From assembly GCA_013316825.1 (NCBI GenBank), contig WSLY01000002.1, positions 62,001 to 126,000 on the forward strand: DNA of 64,000 nucleotides, read 5' to 3'. The notes below the pieces were generated by a model, which was given only the letters and a program-made list of their open reading frames with translations, was not told where the DNA came from and ran no database searches. This document shows, in pieces, positions 36,097-45,349 of the stretch. The translations under genes were made by a program, and so were the position numbers. Each line of letters starts with the position of its first letter. Position 1 is the first letter of the stretch. This stretch comes from Lachnospiraceae bacterium. Lineage in GTDB: Bacteria; Bacillota; Clostridia; Lachnospirales; Lachnospiraceae.

Positions 36097-37182
36097 TTAT
36101 TTGGTTTCGTACATTTCGTTATAGTACTTCTGGTAATCGCCGCTTGTCACGTTTTTCATCCAATCCTCGTGCTCGAAGTACCATGCTATCGTCTTTTTGA
36201 TTCCTTCTTTGAACATGGTTTCGGGATACCAGCCGATTTCCGCCTTGATTTTGTCGGGTGCGATGGCGTAACGCCTGTCGTGCCCTTTCCTGTCCTCCAC
36301 ATAGGTAATCAAATCTTTTGTGATATGCGCTTTGCGTTCATCCGTATCGGGCAGCATCTCCGCCAAGGTTTCCAAAATGATGTTGATAATCTCGATATTC
36401 TGCTTTTCATTGTGTCCGCCGATATTGTAGGTTTCAAACAGCCTGCCCTGCTCCTGCACCATATCGATTGCCTTGGCATGGTCTTCCACATAGAGCCAGT
36501 CGCGGACATTCTTGCCGTCGCCGTACACGGGAAGCTTTTTCCCTAAAAGCGCATTGTTGATAATAAGCGGAATCAGCTTTTCCGGAAACTGATAAGGTCC
36601 GTAATTATTGGAACAGTTGGTAATATTTGCCGGAAAACGATACGTGTCCATATATGCCTTCACCAGCATGTCCGAGCTCGCTTTGCTGGCAGAGTAAGGA
36701 CTGTGCGGTTCATAGGGCGACGTTTCATAGAAAAACGCATTGTCGTCGTCAGGCAGAGAGCCGTATACCTCGTCCGTGGATACGTGGAGAAATTTTTTCC
36801 CTTCCTTAAAGCTTCCGTCCGGAAGCTCCCAAGCCTCTTTTGCACAGTTTAACATAACGGCAGTTCCCAGCACATTCGTCTGAATAAACACCTCCGGATT
36901 GCGGATGCTCCTGTCCACATGACTTTCCGCCGCAAAGTGCACGACTCTGTCAATATCATTTTCTGCAAAAATACGGCGAATTGCTTCCTTGTCACAGATA
37001 TCCGCCTTTACAAAGCTGTAATTGCTTCTGTCCTCCACACCCTTTAAATTCTCAAGGTTTCCCGCGTAGGTCAGTGCATCCACATTGATGATACGAATCG
37101 TATCTCCATACTTTCCAAGCATGTAGTGAATGTAGTTGGAACCGATAAATCCGGCCCCTCCCGTTACCAGATAAGTTCTCAT
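36097..37182 (-). CDS. rfbB: dTDP-glucose 4,6-dehydratase
   Basis: Extended SDR enzyme converting dTDP-glucose to dTDP-4-keto-6-deoxyglucose. The NAD-binding loop is TGGAGFIGSNY, with VDALTYAGNLENL, HFAAESHVDRSI, the catalytic VSTDEVYGSL and YSASKASSD (Tyr-x3-Lys), and SNNYGPYQFPEKLIPL. It has 361 residues. The ATG at 37182 follows AAAGGAC. Its product is the branch point to rhamnose (RfbC) or to 4-amino sugars through the WecE-type enzyme encoded at 44138. Confidence 0.96.
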   Translation of the reverse strand: MRTYLVTGGAGFIGSNYIHYMLGKYGDTIRIINVDALTYAGNLENLKGVEDRSNYSFVKADICDKEAIRRIFAENDIDRVVHFAAESHVDRSIRNPEVFIQTNVLGTAVMLNCAKEAWELPDGSFKEGKKFLHVSTDEVYGSLPDDDNAFFYETSPYEPHSPYSASKASSDMLVKAYMDTYRFPANITNCSNNYGPYQFPEKLIPLIINNALLGKKLPVYGDGKNVRDWLYVEDHAKAIDMVQEQGRLFETYNIGGHNEKQNIEIINIILETLAEMLPDTDERKAHITKDLITYVEDRKGHDRRYAIAPDKIKAEIGWYPETMFKEGIKKTIAWYFEHEDWMKNVTSGDYQKYYNEMYETK

Positions 37183-37246
37183 AAATAAATGTCCTTTCCA
37201 GCCCCGCTCTTCCCTGCCGAAAGAACGGGACATCCTATTATAAATA

Positions 37247-40200
37247 TCAGTATCCCAGATAACTCCAGTTTAAATCCACATTTCCGCTGATTCCCGTCAC
37301 CTTTCCGGTCGACTTATACTGCCACATGTCGTACCTTCCCGTGTAGGTCGGCGTTGAAGCATACTGCGCCAGCCAGATTTTATACTGGTTCAGCTTGCTT
37401 GTATCAATCTTCGTGGTGAGCCAGTTCTTATTTGCATAAACACCCGCCGTATACCCGCTGTTCTGGATGGTCTGGCAGAAGGTTTTGATAACGTCCGTTC
37501 TGGCAGCAACACTGATGCCGTCCGCTCTGCCTCCGGATGCCTCCACATCCAAAAATACAGGATAAGAAATCTTATAATTCTTAATCAGCTCCAGCACCAT
37601 GGAAGCCTCTTCCACCGCCTCGCTATTGTTGACTGCCTGCGAGAAGAAGTAAACGCCCACCTTGATGCCTGCTGCAGTCGCACCCTTAATATTTGCTTCA
37701 AACTTCGGATCTACAACCAACGCGCCCGTAGAGGATCCCCTGTAGCCGCAGCGGATAATCACATAGTTGACGCCGGAATTTCTAACTGCATTCCAGTCTA
37801 TTGTGCCGTTCCATTTAGATACGTCGATACCAAATGCGCCGTTGCCGACTATCAGCGAACCATCGCTGGCAAAAGTATATTTTGCACCCTGAATTACCTG
37901 CTCGCCGGTCACATACTTGCCGCTTGCATCATAGTAATACAATTTGCCGTTAATAGTCTGCCAGCCCGTATACTTCACAGTCCCCTGTGACTTTACGTAA
38001 AAAGTCGTAACGGATGCATTGTAATAATCCGCGTAGGTTGCCTCTACATAGTTGCCGTCCCGTAAAACATAGAGCTGCTTTTTATCCGCGCTGAAAAGCT
38101 TATTGTCCTTAGCGCCCACCGTAACCGTAAAAGTTGCCGCACCGCCGTCCGTATGCTTTACCGTAATCGTCGCCGTACCTGCTCCTACACCTGTAACGAC
38201 AATCTTTACCGTTGTCTTGCCATCCGCAACCGTACCGGAAGCCGTCGCTGTCGCTACCTTTTCATTGGAGCTTGTAACCGTAATTTTTGCACCTGTGTTG
38301 GTACTGTTTACGGTGCCTGTAAGCTCTCCCGTACTGCCGGAGAGTATGCTGAGAGTCGTCTTATTTAAGGTTATAGCGCCGTTTCCGACCGTCACCGTCA
38401 GGACCTGCGTCACCGCCGCCTGCTTGCCGTCGGCCCCCTGAATGCCTATCGTTATCTTTGCCGTTCCCGCCGCCTTCGGCGTCACGGTAATCGTTGCCGT
38501 ACCGTTTTCCGTCTTGCCTGCCGTAACCGCTGCAACTGCTTCGTTATCATTCTTTATTATGGTAACTGTGCCCGAAATCACTGCCCCGGGAGCAGAGTTT
38601 CCAATCGTCGCCTTAACCTCCTGCTTCGCCCCTCCTATAACCATGGAAAGCGCCGCCGTGCTGAGCGTCAGGGTACGGGTATCCTCTGTAACCGTAACTG
38701 TACACTCTGCCTTTATTTCCTTATTTACCCAGAGCGTAACCGTAATCGTCGCCGTTCCCGCTTTTATCGCTTTCAGCTTTCCATCCTTGTCCACCGTAAC
38801 AACACTCGTGTCGGAAGAGGCAAATGTAACTGACTGCTTATCCGCCTCTATTCCTGTAACCGTCGCCTTGATAACTGCCTCCTTGCCCTTTTCCAGTGTC
38901 AGCGCTGTCAAGGCCGGCTGGTCCGCAGTACTCAGGGTAATCACCGGCTTCTGCGCCGCCGTTACCGTTACCGTACAGGTGGCCGTCTTTGTATTGTCAG
39001 CTTCGGAAGCCGCCGTAATAACCGCCGTACCAGCGCCTATTGCCGTCACGGTTATCTTACCGCTTTCATCCACTGCAGCCGTTGCAACCTTCTCATCCGA
39101 CGACTGTACGGAGACCTTCTTGTTTTCTGCATCTGCGGGTTCCACCGTCGCCGTAAGCGTTCCCCTTGCACCAATTTCCAATGCAAGCGCGGTACTATCC
39201 AGCTTTACCCCTGTAACTGCCGTCACATCCGGCGGTGTCGAGGGAGACGGACTGGGGTCTGGTACGTCCGGACCGGGGTCGGGCGTCACATCAGGGTCCG
39301 GCGTCGGTGTAACAGGATCCGTCGCAGAACCGTCTCCTCCTGACGTATCTACCTGCGATGTCCGCATAAACAGCATACTCTTTGCCGTCGCCAGAGGGTC
39401 GGGCACTTGATTTTTGGGAACAGCTGTCCAACCGGAATTCACTACTGTCTGCGTGGACTCCACCCAGCCCACGGTATCCTGCAGCACGGATTCCACTGCA
39501 GTTTCATTTTCCTTCGTGTCCTCCTTTTTCGCGTCGATTTCGGACTCCTTCTTTATTTCGTCGGCAACCTCTACCTTTTCATAGGCTATTTCTTTTTTTA
39601 CCGTTACCTTCTGCGCCGCGTCCGGCAGCTTATAATCCGCATATTTCTCATCTGTCAAAGAGTTCATGGACACAGAATAATTACCGGGGGTAATCCCCGC
39701 CTTATAGATAATACCGTCCATGTCATCATCGGACCAAACCTCCGTCTTGCCGTCGGGTGTCGTCACCGTGACAGAAAAAGGAACATTGGGCACCAGCCGG
39801 TTGGTCTTGCTGTTGACAAACTTTATTTTCAAATCCTTTTCGATGGAGGTCATATTGAGGGAAACGGAAACTTCCTTTGTGTACTCTCCCTCCTCATAGT
39901 CCTTGTTGTCCTCTTCCTCCTCAATCGCATTTGCAGCGGAAATCCGCGCCAGCTCTGCATCTGCAACCGCAGTCAGACCATGCTCTCCAATTACCGTAAT
40001 ATTGTCAAGCTGCGAGCCCACTGTATCAAAAGAGGCCACTTCCTTGTCAATCGCCCGTGCACTGACATATACCGCTCCTGTCGCCAGCGCCAGCACCAGC
40101 ACCAAAATCCCTGTCGTCGTAACCACCTTGTCCATGGTACTCATATGCACCAGCGAATACCAAAGCTTTTGGAAGAAATTTTTATCTGACATGGCGCTCC

Positions 40201-40855
40201 AAGGAAGTATTACTTCCTTCTCCTCGTCTTCCTCGTCCTCCTCGTCTTCATAAAACTCGTCATAAAGGGAGGCTCCTCCTTCCGCTTCCTCATATATGTC
40301 CGCAGACTCTTCATAATACGCGGCATCTGCAGGCTCCGCGTCCTCTGCTTCATAGTATAACGCTTCTGCAACCTCGCCGTCATAACCAGACGCTTCTGCC
40401 CCGTAATAGCCTTCCTCCTCCGCGGCTTCCTCGTCATATATCACATCCTCCGCAGCATAGCAGCCTTCCTCTTCTGCAGCGTCTTCGTCATATGCCTCGT
40501 CCTCCGCGGCGTAGTAGCCTTCCTCTTCTGCGGCTTCCTCGTCATATGCCTCGTCCTCCGCAGCGTAATAGCCTTCCTCTCCTGCGGCGTCTTCGTCATA
40601 TGCCTCGTCCTCCGCAGCGTAGTAGCCTTCCTCCTCTGCGGCTTCCTCGTCATATAACTCGTCCTCCGCAGCGTAATAGCCTTCCTCCTCTGCGGCTTCC
40701 TCGCCATACGCCTCGTCGTCACTGTAGTACAACTCGTCGTCCTCACCCTCCGCAAAGACTTCATCCTCAAGCTCTTCCGTATATTCCAAATCATCCCACT
40801 CAAGATTCTTGTCAGTTTCATATCCTCTTTTCGTGTGATTAAACAATTTCTTCAT
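37247..40855 (-). CDS. Large membrane-anchored GH25 muramidase with acidic repeats, BIG2 and wall-binding repeats
   Basis: A 1,202-residue type II membrane protein. Residues 1-220 are strongly acidic and Tyr-rich, with six 18-residue repeats (53-160, unit like EAAEEEGYYAAEDEAYDE). A transmembrane helix lies at about 245-266. Outside follow a Cna-B-like domain (about 330-440), a Pro/Asp-rich linker, four to five BIG2-like Ig repeats (about 560-920), cell-wall-binding repeats (GWQTINGKLYYYDASGKYV) and GH25 at 1009-1202 with Asp1011 (GIDVSKW), Asp1103 and Glu1105 (FLDVEASGG). The catalytic residues are intact. The ATG at 40855 follows AAAGG. A good promoter lies upstream. The cytosolic repeat part is unusual for muramidases. 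Confidence 0.9.
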   Translation of the reverse strand: MKKLFNHTKRGYETDKNLEWDDLEYTEELEDEVFAEGEDDELYYSDDEAYGEEAAEEEGYYAAEDELYDEEAAEEEGYYAAEDEAYDEDAAGEEGYYAAEDEAYDEEAAEEEGYYAAEDEAYDEDAAEEEGCYAAEDVIYDEEAAEEEGYYGAEASGYDGEVAEALYYEAEDAEPADAAYYEESADIYEEAEGGASLYDEFYEDEEDEEDEEKEVILPWSAMSDKNFFQKLWYSLVHMSTMDKVVTTTGILVLVLALATGAVYVSARAIDKEVASFDTVGSQLDNITVIGEHGLTAVADAELARISAANAIEEEEDNKDYEEGEYTKEVSVSLNMTSIEKDLKIKFVNSKTNRLVPNVPFSVTVTTPDGKTEVWSDDDMDGIIYKAGITPGNYSVSMNSLTDEKYADYKLPDAAQKVTVKKEIAYEKVEVADEIKKESEIDAKKEDTKENETAVESVLQDTVGWVESTQTVVNSGWTAVPKNQVPDPLATAKSMLFMRTSQVDTSGGDGSATDPVTPTPDPDVTPDPGPDVPDPSPSPSTPPDVTAVTGVKLDSTALALEIGARGTLTATVEPADAENKKVSVQSSDEKVATAAVDESGKITVTAIGAGTAVITAASEADNTKTATCTVTVTAAQKPVITLSTADQPALTALTLEKGKEAVIKATVTGIEADKQSVTFASSDTSVVTVDKDGKLKAIKAGTATITVTLWVNKEIKAECTVTVTEDTRTLTLSTAALSMVIGGAKQEVKATIGNSAPGAVISGTVTIIKNDNEAVAAVTAGKTENGTATITVTPKAAGTAKITIGIQGADGKQAAVTQVLTVTVGNGAITLNKTTLSILSGSTGELTGTVNSTNTGAKITVTSSNEKVATATASGTVADGKTTVKIVVTGVGAGTATITVKHTDGGAATFTVTVGAKDNKLFSADKKQLYVLRDGNYVEATYADYYNASVTTFYVKSQGTVKYTGWQTINGKLYYYDASGKYVTGEQVIQGAKYTFASDGSLIVGNGAFGIDVSKWNGTIDWNAVRNSGVNYVIIRCGYRGSSTGALVVDPKFEANIKGATAAGIKVGVYFFSQAVNNSEAVEEASMVLELIKNYKISYPVFLDVEASGGRADGISVAARTDVIKTFCQTIQNSGYTAGVYANKNWLTTKIDTSKLNQYKIWLAQYASTPTYTGRYDMWQYKSTGKVTGISGNVDLNWSYLGY
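40376..40699 (-). repeat. Six tandem 54-bp repeats inside the large muramidase gene
   Basis: Six in-frame copies of a 54-base unit encode an 18-residue acidic block (GYYAAED, YDEE-AAEEE). Central copies are nearly identical at DNA level, and outer copies have drifted. Being a multiple of three, copy-number change would keep the frame. Confidence 0.9.
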
Positions 40856-40911
40856 CCTTCACATACCTTTCTTCTCTTGACTCTTAACATGTTTCTTAAC
40901 AATTCTGTAAC

Positions 40912-40940
40912 ATTATAACATTTCTGCCATTCCCATTCAA
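40912..40940 (-). promoter_or_regulatory. Promoter for the large muramidase gene
   Basis: Minus-strand TTGAAT (40935-40940) and a perfect TATAAT (40912-40917), spacing 17. GTTAAG occurs twice just downstream in the leader. The 397-base divergent gap also holds the promoter of the plus-strand gene and is otherwise AT-rich with no further gene seen. Confidence 0.7.
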
Positions 40941-41162
40941 GGCACAACGCCCCTTGAAATGCCGCTATTTTCTTATTTTTTTATGAAGTTCCTCCGTTCT
41001 CTCTTTTTTCTCAGTATACAGAACAAAGATTCTTTTTCTCAAGCGGTATGTTTTTCCAAAAATAGAAAGTCCCAATATTTGCATCTCTTTACTTCATTTT
41101 CCTTATTTTTGTATCTTGTTTGTATCATTTCTTTACTTTTTATTAAATATTTTGCGCAAGAC

Positions 41163-41192
41163 TGGACAATCTTTCCATATATATAGTACAAT
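41163..41192 (+). promoter_or_regulatory. Promoter for the SGNH-like gene
   Basis: TGGACA (41163-41168) and TACAAT (41187-41192) are 18 bases apart, about 60 bases before the start codon. Confidence 0.55.
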
Positions 41193-41252
41193 CAAACAAG
41201 TTTTAATAGAGAACTGTAAAAGATGCCGCACGACGGCGGAACGGAAGGAAAT

Positions 41253-42227
41253 ATGGAAAAAGATAAAAAGAAATTTAAAATAAGCTTTCACTTGGTCTTT
41301 GCAGTGATTGCAATCCCGATTCTCATCATTATTATCAGCAAATTCTGGGGCTTTGGACGAGGCATTACACAAGAAGAAATCGATGCCATTCCGGTTCCCG
41401 ACAATCCGGAAATAACGGTCTATGATGCCTTCTTTACGGCGGAAAACAAACCTGCCGCTCCCAATGATGACGGCGTCCCTACCATTGTATGTTTTGGAAA
41501 CGCACCCTTTGCCGACGACAGGGATGCCAAAGACAATCCCTGCAGCCTTCTTGCAGAGGAGGCGGATGCGATTGTCTATAACTGCTCTATTTCCGGTTCT
41601 TATATGAGTACCTACAATGAAGCCTTCTCTGCCGACTATGCCATCGATGCTTTCAGCTTTTACCATGTTGCCGCTGCCGCCACCGGCAATGGCGGCGACA
41701 CCTTAAGCGCCGCTCTCGATGCCATAGGCGAAGTTGACAGCGATACCAAGACAGCCATCGAGCTTCTGCAGACGATTGATTTTAATACCGTCGACTTTAT
41801 TTATATTATGTACGACGGGAGCGACCATCTGGCAAAACGAGCCATTCACAACGAGGCAAATATGTCGGATACCCGTTTTTTTACAGGCTCAATGATGTCC
41901 GGCATAAATCTGATTCGGCAGACTTACCCATGGATTCAGATAATCGTTATGTCGCCCTCCTATGCCTTTGATGTGGCAGAGGACGGCAGCTTTATCAGCA
42001 GTGATTCCAAAGAATTTGGCGTCGGCCGTCTGTCCTCTTATTTCTTCTATCAGTATGATGCCTGCGCCGCCGCGGAAATCACCTTTATCGATAACTTCTA
42101 CGGCGGCATACGGGAGGACAACGCCACAGACTATCTAACCGATAACCTCCACCTCAATACGGCGGGCAGAAAATTTATTGCCGCACAGATGAAAAGGGTG
42201 TTAGAAAAGCTTACCGACACCGAATAA
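41253..42227 (+). CDS. SGNH-like membrane-anchored protein, nucleophile motif altered
   Basis: A 324-residue protein with one N-terminal transmembrane helix (HLVFAVIAIPILIIIISKFWGF) and an extracellular domain resembling SGNH/GDSL hydrolases. Block II-like NCSISGSY, a YDGSDHL stretch at block III position and the C-terminal block V DNLHLNTAGRKFIA (Asp and His) are visible. Block I, normally GDS with the nucleophile Ser, reads FGNAPFADDR, so the usual Ser is absent. It may be inactive, bind glycan, or use another residue. The ATG at 41253 follows GGAAGG. It is the only plus-strand gene of the glycan region and is divergent from the large muramidase gene. Confidence 0.65.
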   Translation: MEKDKKKFKISFHLVFAVIAIPILIIIISKFWGFGRGITQEEIDAIPVPDNPEITVYDAFFTAENKPAAPNDDGVPTIVCFGNAPFADDRDAKDNPCSLLAEEADAIVYNCSISGSYMSTYNEAFSADYAIDAFSFYHVAAAATGNGGDTLSAALDAIGEVDSDTKTAIELLQTIDFNTVDFIYIMYDGSDHLAKRAIHNEANMSDTRFFTGSMMSGINLIRQTYPWIQIIVMSPSYAFDVAEDGSFISSDSKEFGVGRLSSYFFYQYDACAAAEITFIDNFYGGIREDNATDYLTDNLHLNTAGRKFIAAQMKRVLEKLTDTE

Positions 42228-42236
42228 CCAGATACC

Positions 42237-42268
42237 AAAAAAGCCGGCATATACATACCGGCTTTTTT
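42237..42268. terminator. Bidirectional terminator
   Basis: AAAAAAGCCGG and CCGGCTTTTTT flank a 10-base loop, 10 bases after the SGNH-like stop and 21 bases before the stop of the convergent membrane protein. It has a T-tract in both directions. Confidence 0.92.
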
Positions 42269-42288
42269 ATATCTCTTCCTTTCCATCT

Positions 42289-43059
42289 CTACTCCTGTGC
42301 CTTGTCCGCATAAACGGCATAACCGCCAAGCACATAGAGCAGTTCAAACTCATACTTTTCAAAGCGCTCCGACAGTTTTTTCCCCTCCGCAAAAACCACA
42401 TAATCGCAGCCCTGCTCCCGCGCCAGTTCCGCAATTCTTTTTACATCCAAAGTCTCTGCCCGCAGCAGGTCATACAGTTCGCTCTGAAACCCCCATACGG
42501 ACCAGCTGCTAATCAGCATTTCTCTTCCATACGGCATATTTATCCACGGCGAATACTGGCGGATAAACGGCAAAAGCTCCTCAGGAAACGCCGCTTTCAC
42601 CCACTCCCCCTCCACCTCAATGGCATCGCAGATTTTTACTGCCGCCTCCGGTACATGATACCGGTTTTCCGCTTTGGAAAAATAAGGACTCTCATACACA
42701 AGACTGCCCGACAGAATCACAATGCCGGCAAGCGCCGCTCCCGTGACCAGCCTCTTCTTCCCTGTACACTGCAGCATAAGCCTGACCGCCGTGTACGAAA
42801 GAACCGGAACGACAGGCACCAGCCACAAAATCCGGTAGTAGATTTCCTCCCCCGTAAACAAACGGACAATCTTTGCAAAAAACGGACAGAAAAACAAAAG
42901 CAGCACCACTGCGGGCGTATAAATAAAAATGATTCTGACATTTTTATTTTTTTCTGATGCAAAGAGCCAGATTAACGCCACCAAAAACAGCCCTGCTATC
43001 ATGCCTGTCCCGATATATCCCTTATACTGTGTAACCACAAAGCTCCACATACTTCCCAT
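42289..43059 (-). CDS. Membrane protein with C-terminal soluble domain
   Basis: A 256-residue protein with about four transmembrane helices in residues 15-125 (MIAGLFLVALIWLFA, IIFIYTPAVVLLLFFCPFF, LWLVPVVPVLSY, LVTGAALAGIVILSG) and a soluble C-terminal part of about 120 residues (PEAAVKICDAIE, PWINMPYGREML, EQGCDYVVF). It looks like the C-terminal half of a GT39-like or DUF6077-like membrane protein whose first half is the gene just upstream, 18 bases away. Whether this is a natural split pair is unclear. The ATG at 43059 follows GGCGGAG. Function unknown; probably glycan assembly. Confidence 0.65.
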   Translation of the reverse strand: MGSMWSFVVTQYKGYIGTGMIAGLFLVALIWLFASEKNKNVRIIFIYTPAVVLLLFFCPFFAKIVRLFTGEEIYYRILWLVPVVPVLSYTAVRLMLQCTGKKRLVTGAALAGIVILSGSLVYESPYFSKAENRYHVPEAAVKICDAIEVEGEWVKAAFPEELLPFIRQYSPWINMPYGREMLISSWSVWGFQSELYDLLRAETLDVKRIAELAREQGCDYVVFAEGKKLSERFEKYEFELLYVLGGYAVYADKAQE

Positions 43060-43077
43060 GCAAGTCTCCGCCTCTGC

Positions 43078-44136
43078 TTATTTCAATATCATATACATTC
43101 CCATATAGACCGCTGCCGGCAGCAGACATAACGCCAGAGGAAAAAGCAGCCGCCATCGCCGGTAAGCGATAAGCGCACACAGTCCAAAAGCGCCAAAAAG
43201 CACCGCTGCCAAAAATCCTCCGAACGTACTGCACAGACAAGAAAACACCGTCAGGCTGAACAAAAGCAGCCACAGACTCTTTTCTATCTTCTTGTTTTCG
43301 GCAAGCCTCTCTCCCACCAGATACACCAGCAGAAAAAACGCCGGAACCATAATATTGCCCAATGCCGCCTTTCCCTGACGCGTTCTTGTCATCAGAAAGG
43401 TTTCCGCCGTATACAGGGAATAATTTCCCCATAAAATCAAAAGCGCCGTAAAAATCATAAAGGCAGGAAGCTGTCCCCGCTTCCCCTTAAGCAGCCTGCT
43501 TCCAATCAGCCCATAAATACAATAAGTAAGAGAAATCAAAACCACCGGCAGCGCGATATGCGCTACCGTCGCAGCATGAATCCCCGTTATCCTCGCCAGA
43601 AAAGCAATGTAGAGGGGAAACGGCGCCAGTGCATGACGCATATCCAGACTGGTGCTGCCTCCGGTATAAGGCAGGTAAACATACATCGTATCCGTACCGT
43701 CGGCAATCGTAGCCGTCGTCACAAAATAAGCGTCGTCCCCGTCGGCAAAAGAAAGATACCCTGCCAAAAACAACTGCAAAAGCAGCAGGATACCAAACAC
43801 CGCCCACAGTACCATTTCCCTTTTTTCCATTTTTGATTTTACCGCCTGTAAAACCGGCACTCTTCGCATATGCCGCAGCCGGACAAGTACGCCCGCCACG
43901 GCAGACAGAATACAAAATACCGTAAACCACCGCACCAGCACGGAAAAACGCGCTCCCTTTACAATCAAAGGCACCGCAAGAATCTGTAAGGCGGCAAACA
44001 TAATCAGATATCCCGCCATCCACATAAAGCCCGCGCTTTTTTCCTGTCTGTCCACAAATACCGCTATGCCGGCTCCGATTCCCAGCGGAACTACCACCGT
44101 AAACAGCAGCAATATTCCTATTTGCAACACCAGCAT
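43078..44136 (-). CDS. DUF6077-like polytopic membrane protein
   Basis: A 352-residue membrane protein with about nine predicted helices. A conserved-looking outside loop, LSFADGDDAYFVTTA, with an Asp pair after helix 4 is reminiscent of the catalytic acidic loop of GT-C glycosyltransferases. The loop DMRHALAPFPLYIAFLA follows. I believe it belongs to DUF6077, common in Lachnospiraceae glycan loci. The ATG at 44136 follows GGAGG and overlaps the end of the aminotransferase gene region. With the adjacent 256-residue protein it may make up one GT-C type enzyme. Confidence 0.65.
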   Translation of the reverse strand: MLVLQIGILLLFTVVVPLGIGAGIAVFVDRQEKSAGFMWMAGYLIMFAALQILAVPLIVKGARFSVLVRWFTVFCILSAVAGVLVRLRHMRRVPVLQAVKSKMEKREMVLWAVFGILLLLQLFLAGYLSFADGDDAYFVTTATIADGTDTMYVYLPYTGGSTSLDMRHALAPFPLYIAFLARITGIHAATVAHIALPVVLISLTYCIYGLIGSRLLKGKRGQLPAFMIFTALLILWGNYSLYTAETFLMTRTRQGKAALGNIMVPAFFLLVYLVGERLAENKKIEKSLWLLLFSLTVFSCLCSTFGGFLAAVLFGAFGLCALIAYRRWRLLFPLALCLLPAAVYMGMYMILK

Positions 44137-44137
44137 T

Positions 44138-45277
44138 TTAATCCTCCATGCCGTAGAACTCCTTCACCTTACCGCTGATATAAACCGCATCCTCCGGCTT
44201 CAGCTTATAGTACATGGGAAGGCGCAGCAGACGTTCGCTCTCCCTTGTCGTATACCGATCCTCCCCATGGAAACGCCCGTGCTTTTGTCCGGCAGGCGCC
44301 GTGTGGAGCGGAATATAATGAGATACCGCCCAAATACTGTTTTCCTTTAGAAAGTTTATCAAGGCGGCTCTTTCCTCTATATCAGCCGTCTTAATATAAA
44401 ACATGTGCGCATTGTGAACACAGTCCCCGGGCACTGCCGGCAGCTCAATTCTGCCCTTATCCGCCAGCGGCACAAGCGCTTCATAGTAACGGTTCCACAC
44501 AGCGAGGCGGGCGTTGTTGATTTCTTCCGCCACCTCAAGCTGAGCATACAGATACGCCGCATTCATATCGCTGGGCAGATAGGAGGAGCCAAAATCTCTC
44601 CACGTATATTTATCAACCTCGCCTCTGGCATACTTAGAACGGTCCGTTCCCTTTTCCCTTATAATCTCCGCTCTTTCAACAAAGGATTCATCCCGCATCA
44701 GCAGTGCGCCGCCCTCGCCCATGCTGTAATTTTTGGTCTCATGAAAAGAAAAGCAGCCAAATTCTCCAAACGTGCCCAGCGCCTTTCCCTTATAAGAAGA
44801 CATAATGCCCTGCGCGGCGTCTTCCACCACATACAAATTATGTCTTTTTGCAATGTCCATAATCGTATCCATCTCGCAGGATACGCCGGCGTAGTGCACC
44901 GGCACAATCGCTTTCGTCTTTTCCGTTATGGCAGCCTCAATCAGCTTCTCGTCTATGTTCATGGTATCCGGACGGATATCCACAAACACCGGTACTGCTC
45001 CGCGCAGCACAAAGGCGTTTGCCGTGGACACAAAGGTATAGGAAGGCATAATGACCTCGTCTTTTTCAGTGATATCCAAAAGCAGCGCCGCAAGCTCCGT
45101 GGCATGGGTACAGGAGGTAGTCAGCAGACATTTTTTCGTCCCTGTTTTCTCCTCTATCCACTTGCTGCACTTCTTTGTGAACTCGCCGTCACCGCATATT
45201 TTCTGGTTTTGCACAGCCTGCCCGATGTATTCCGCCTCTTTACCCGTATAGGGTGGTACATTAAAATTAAATTTCAT
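44138..45277 (-). CDS. wecE: WecE-type dTDP-4-keto-6-deoxy-sugar aminotransferase
   Basis: PLP-dependent DegT/DnrJ family transaminase, 379 residues. It opens with FNVPPYTGKEAEYI and has TSCTHATELAALLL, MPSYTFVSTANAFV, VVEDAAQGI and FHETKNYSMGEGGALL, the last holding the PLP lysine. The close match of these blocks to E. coli WecE/RffA points to conversion of dTDP-4-keto-6-deoxyglucose, the RfbB product, to dTDP-4-amino-4,6-dideoxygalactose. The ATG at 45277 follows GAGGG. A GNAT gene lies next to it, as wecD does to wecE in E. coli. Confidence 0.9.
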   Translation of the reverse strand: MKFNFNVPPYTGKEAEYIGQAVQNQKICGDGEFTKKCSKWIEEKTGTKKCLLTTSCTHATELAALLLDITEKDEVIMPSYTFVSTANAFVLRGAVPVFVDIRPDTMNIDEKLIEAAITEKTKAIVPVHYAGVSCEMDTIMDIAKRHNLYVVEDAAQGIMSSYKGKALGTFGEFGCFSFHETKNYSMGEGGALLMRDESFVERAEIIREKGTDRSKYARGEVDKYTWRDFGSSYLPSDMNAAYLYAQLEVAEEINNARLAVWNRYYEALVPLADKGRIELPAVPGDCVHNAHMFYIKTADIEERAALINFLKENSIWAVSHYIPLHTAPAGQKHGRFHGEDRYTTRESERLLRLPMYYKLKPEDAVYISGKVKEFYGMED

Positions 45278-45349
45278 AAGCCCTCTTTTCCGCCTTTACA
45301 GGCTATCCTCATCTTTGTCTCCATAGATCAGGCGAACATGCCTGCATGT

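Noticed and set aside
38442-39410. Plus-strand frame of 322 codons rich in Val, Ser and Thr
   Set aside because: It is the complement of the BIG2 repeats of the large muramidase; the composition mirrors the repeat DNA.
40376-40699. Could the tandem 54-bp units be a CRISPR array
   Set aside because: The units are contiguous, in frame and without unique spacers.
41133-41666. Minus-strand frame of 177 codons opposite the SGNH-like gene
   Set aside because: No ribosome binding site or domain; the plus strand has a promoter, an RBS and a membrane protein with family motifs.
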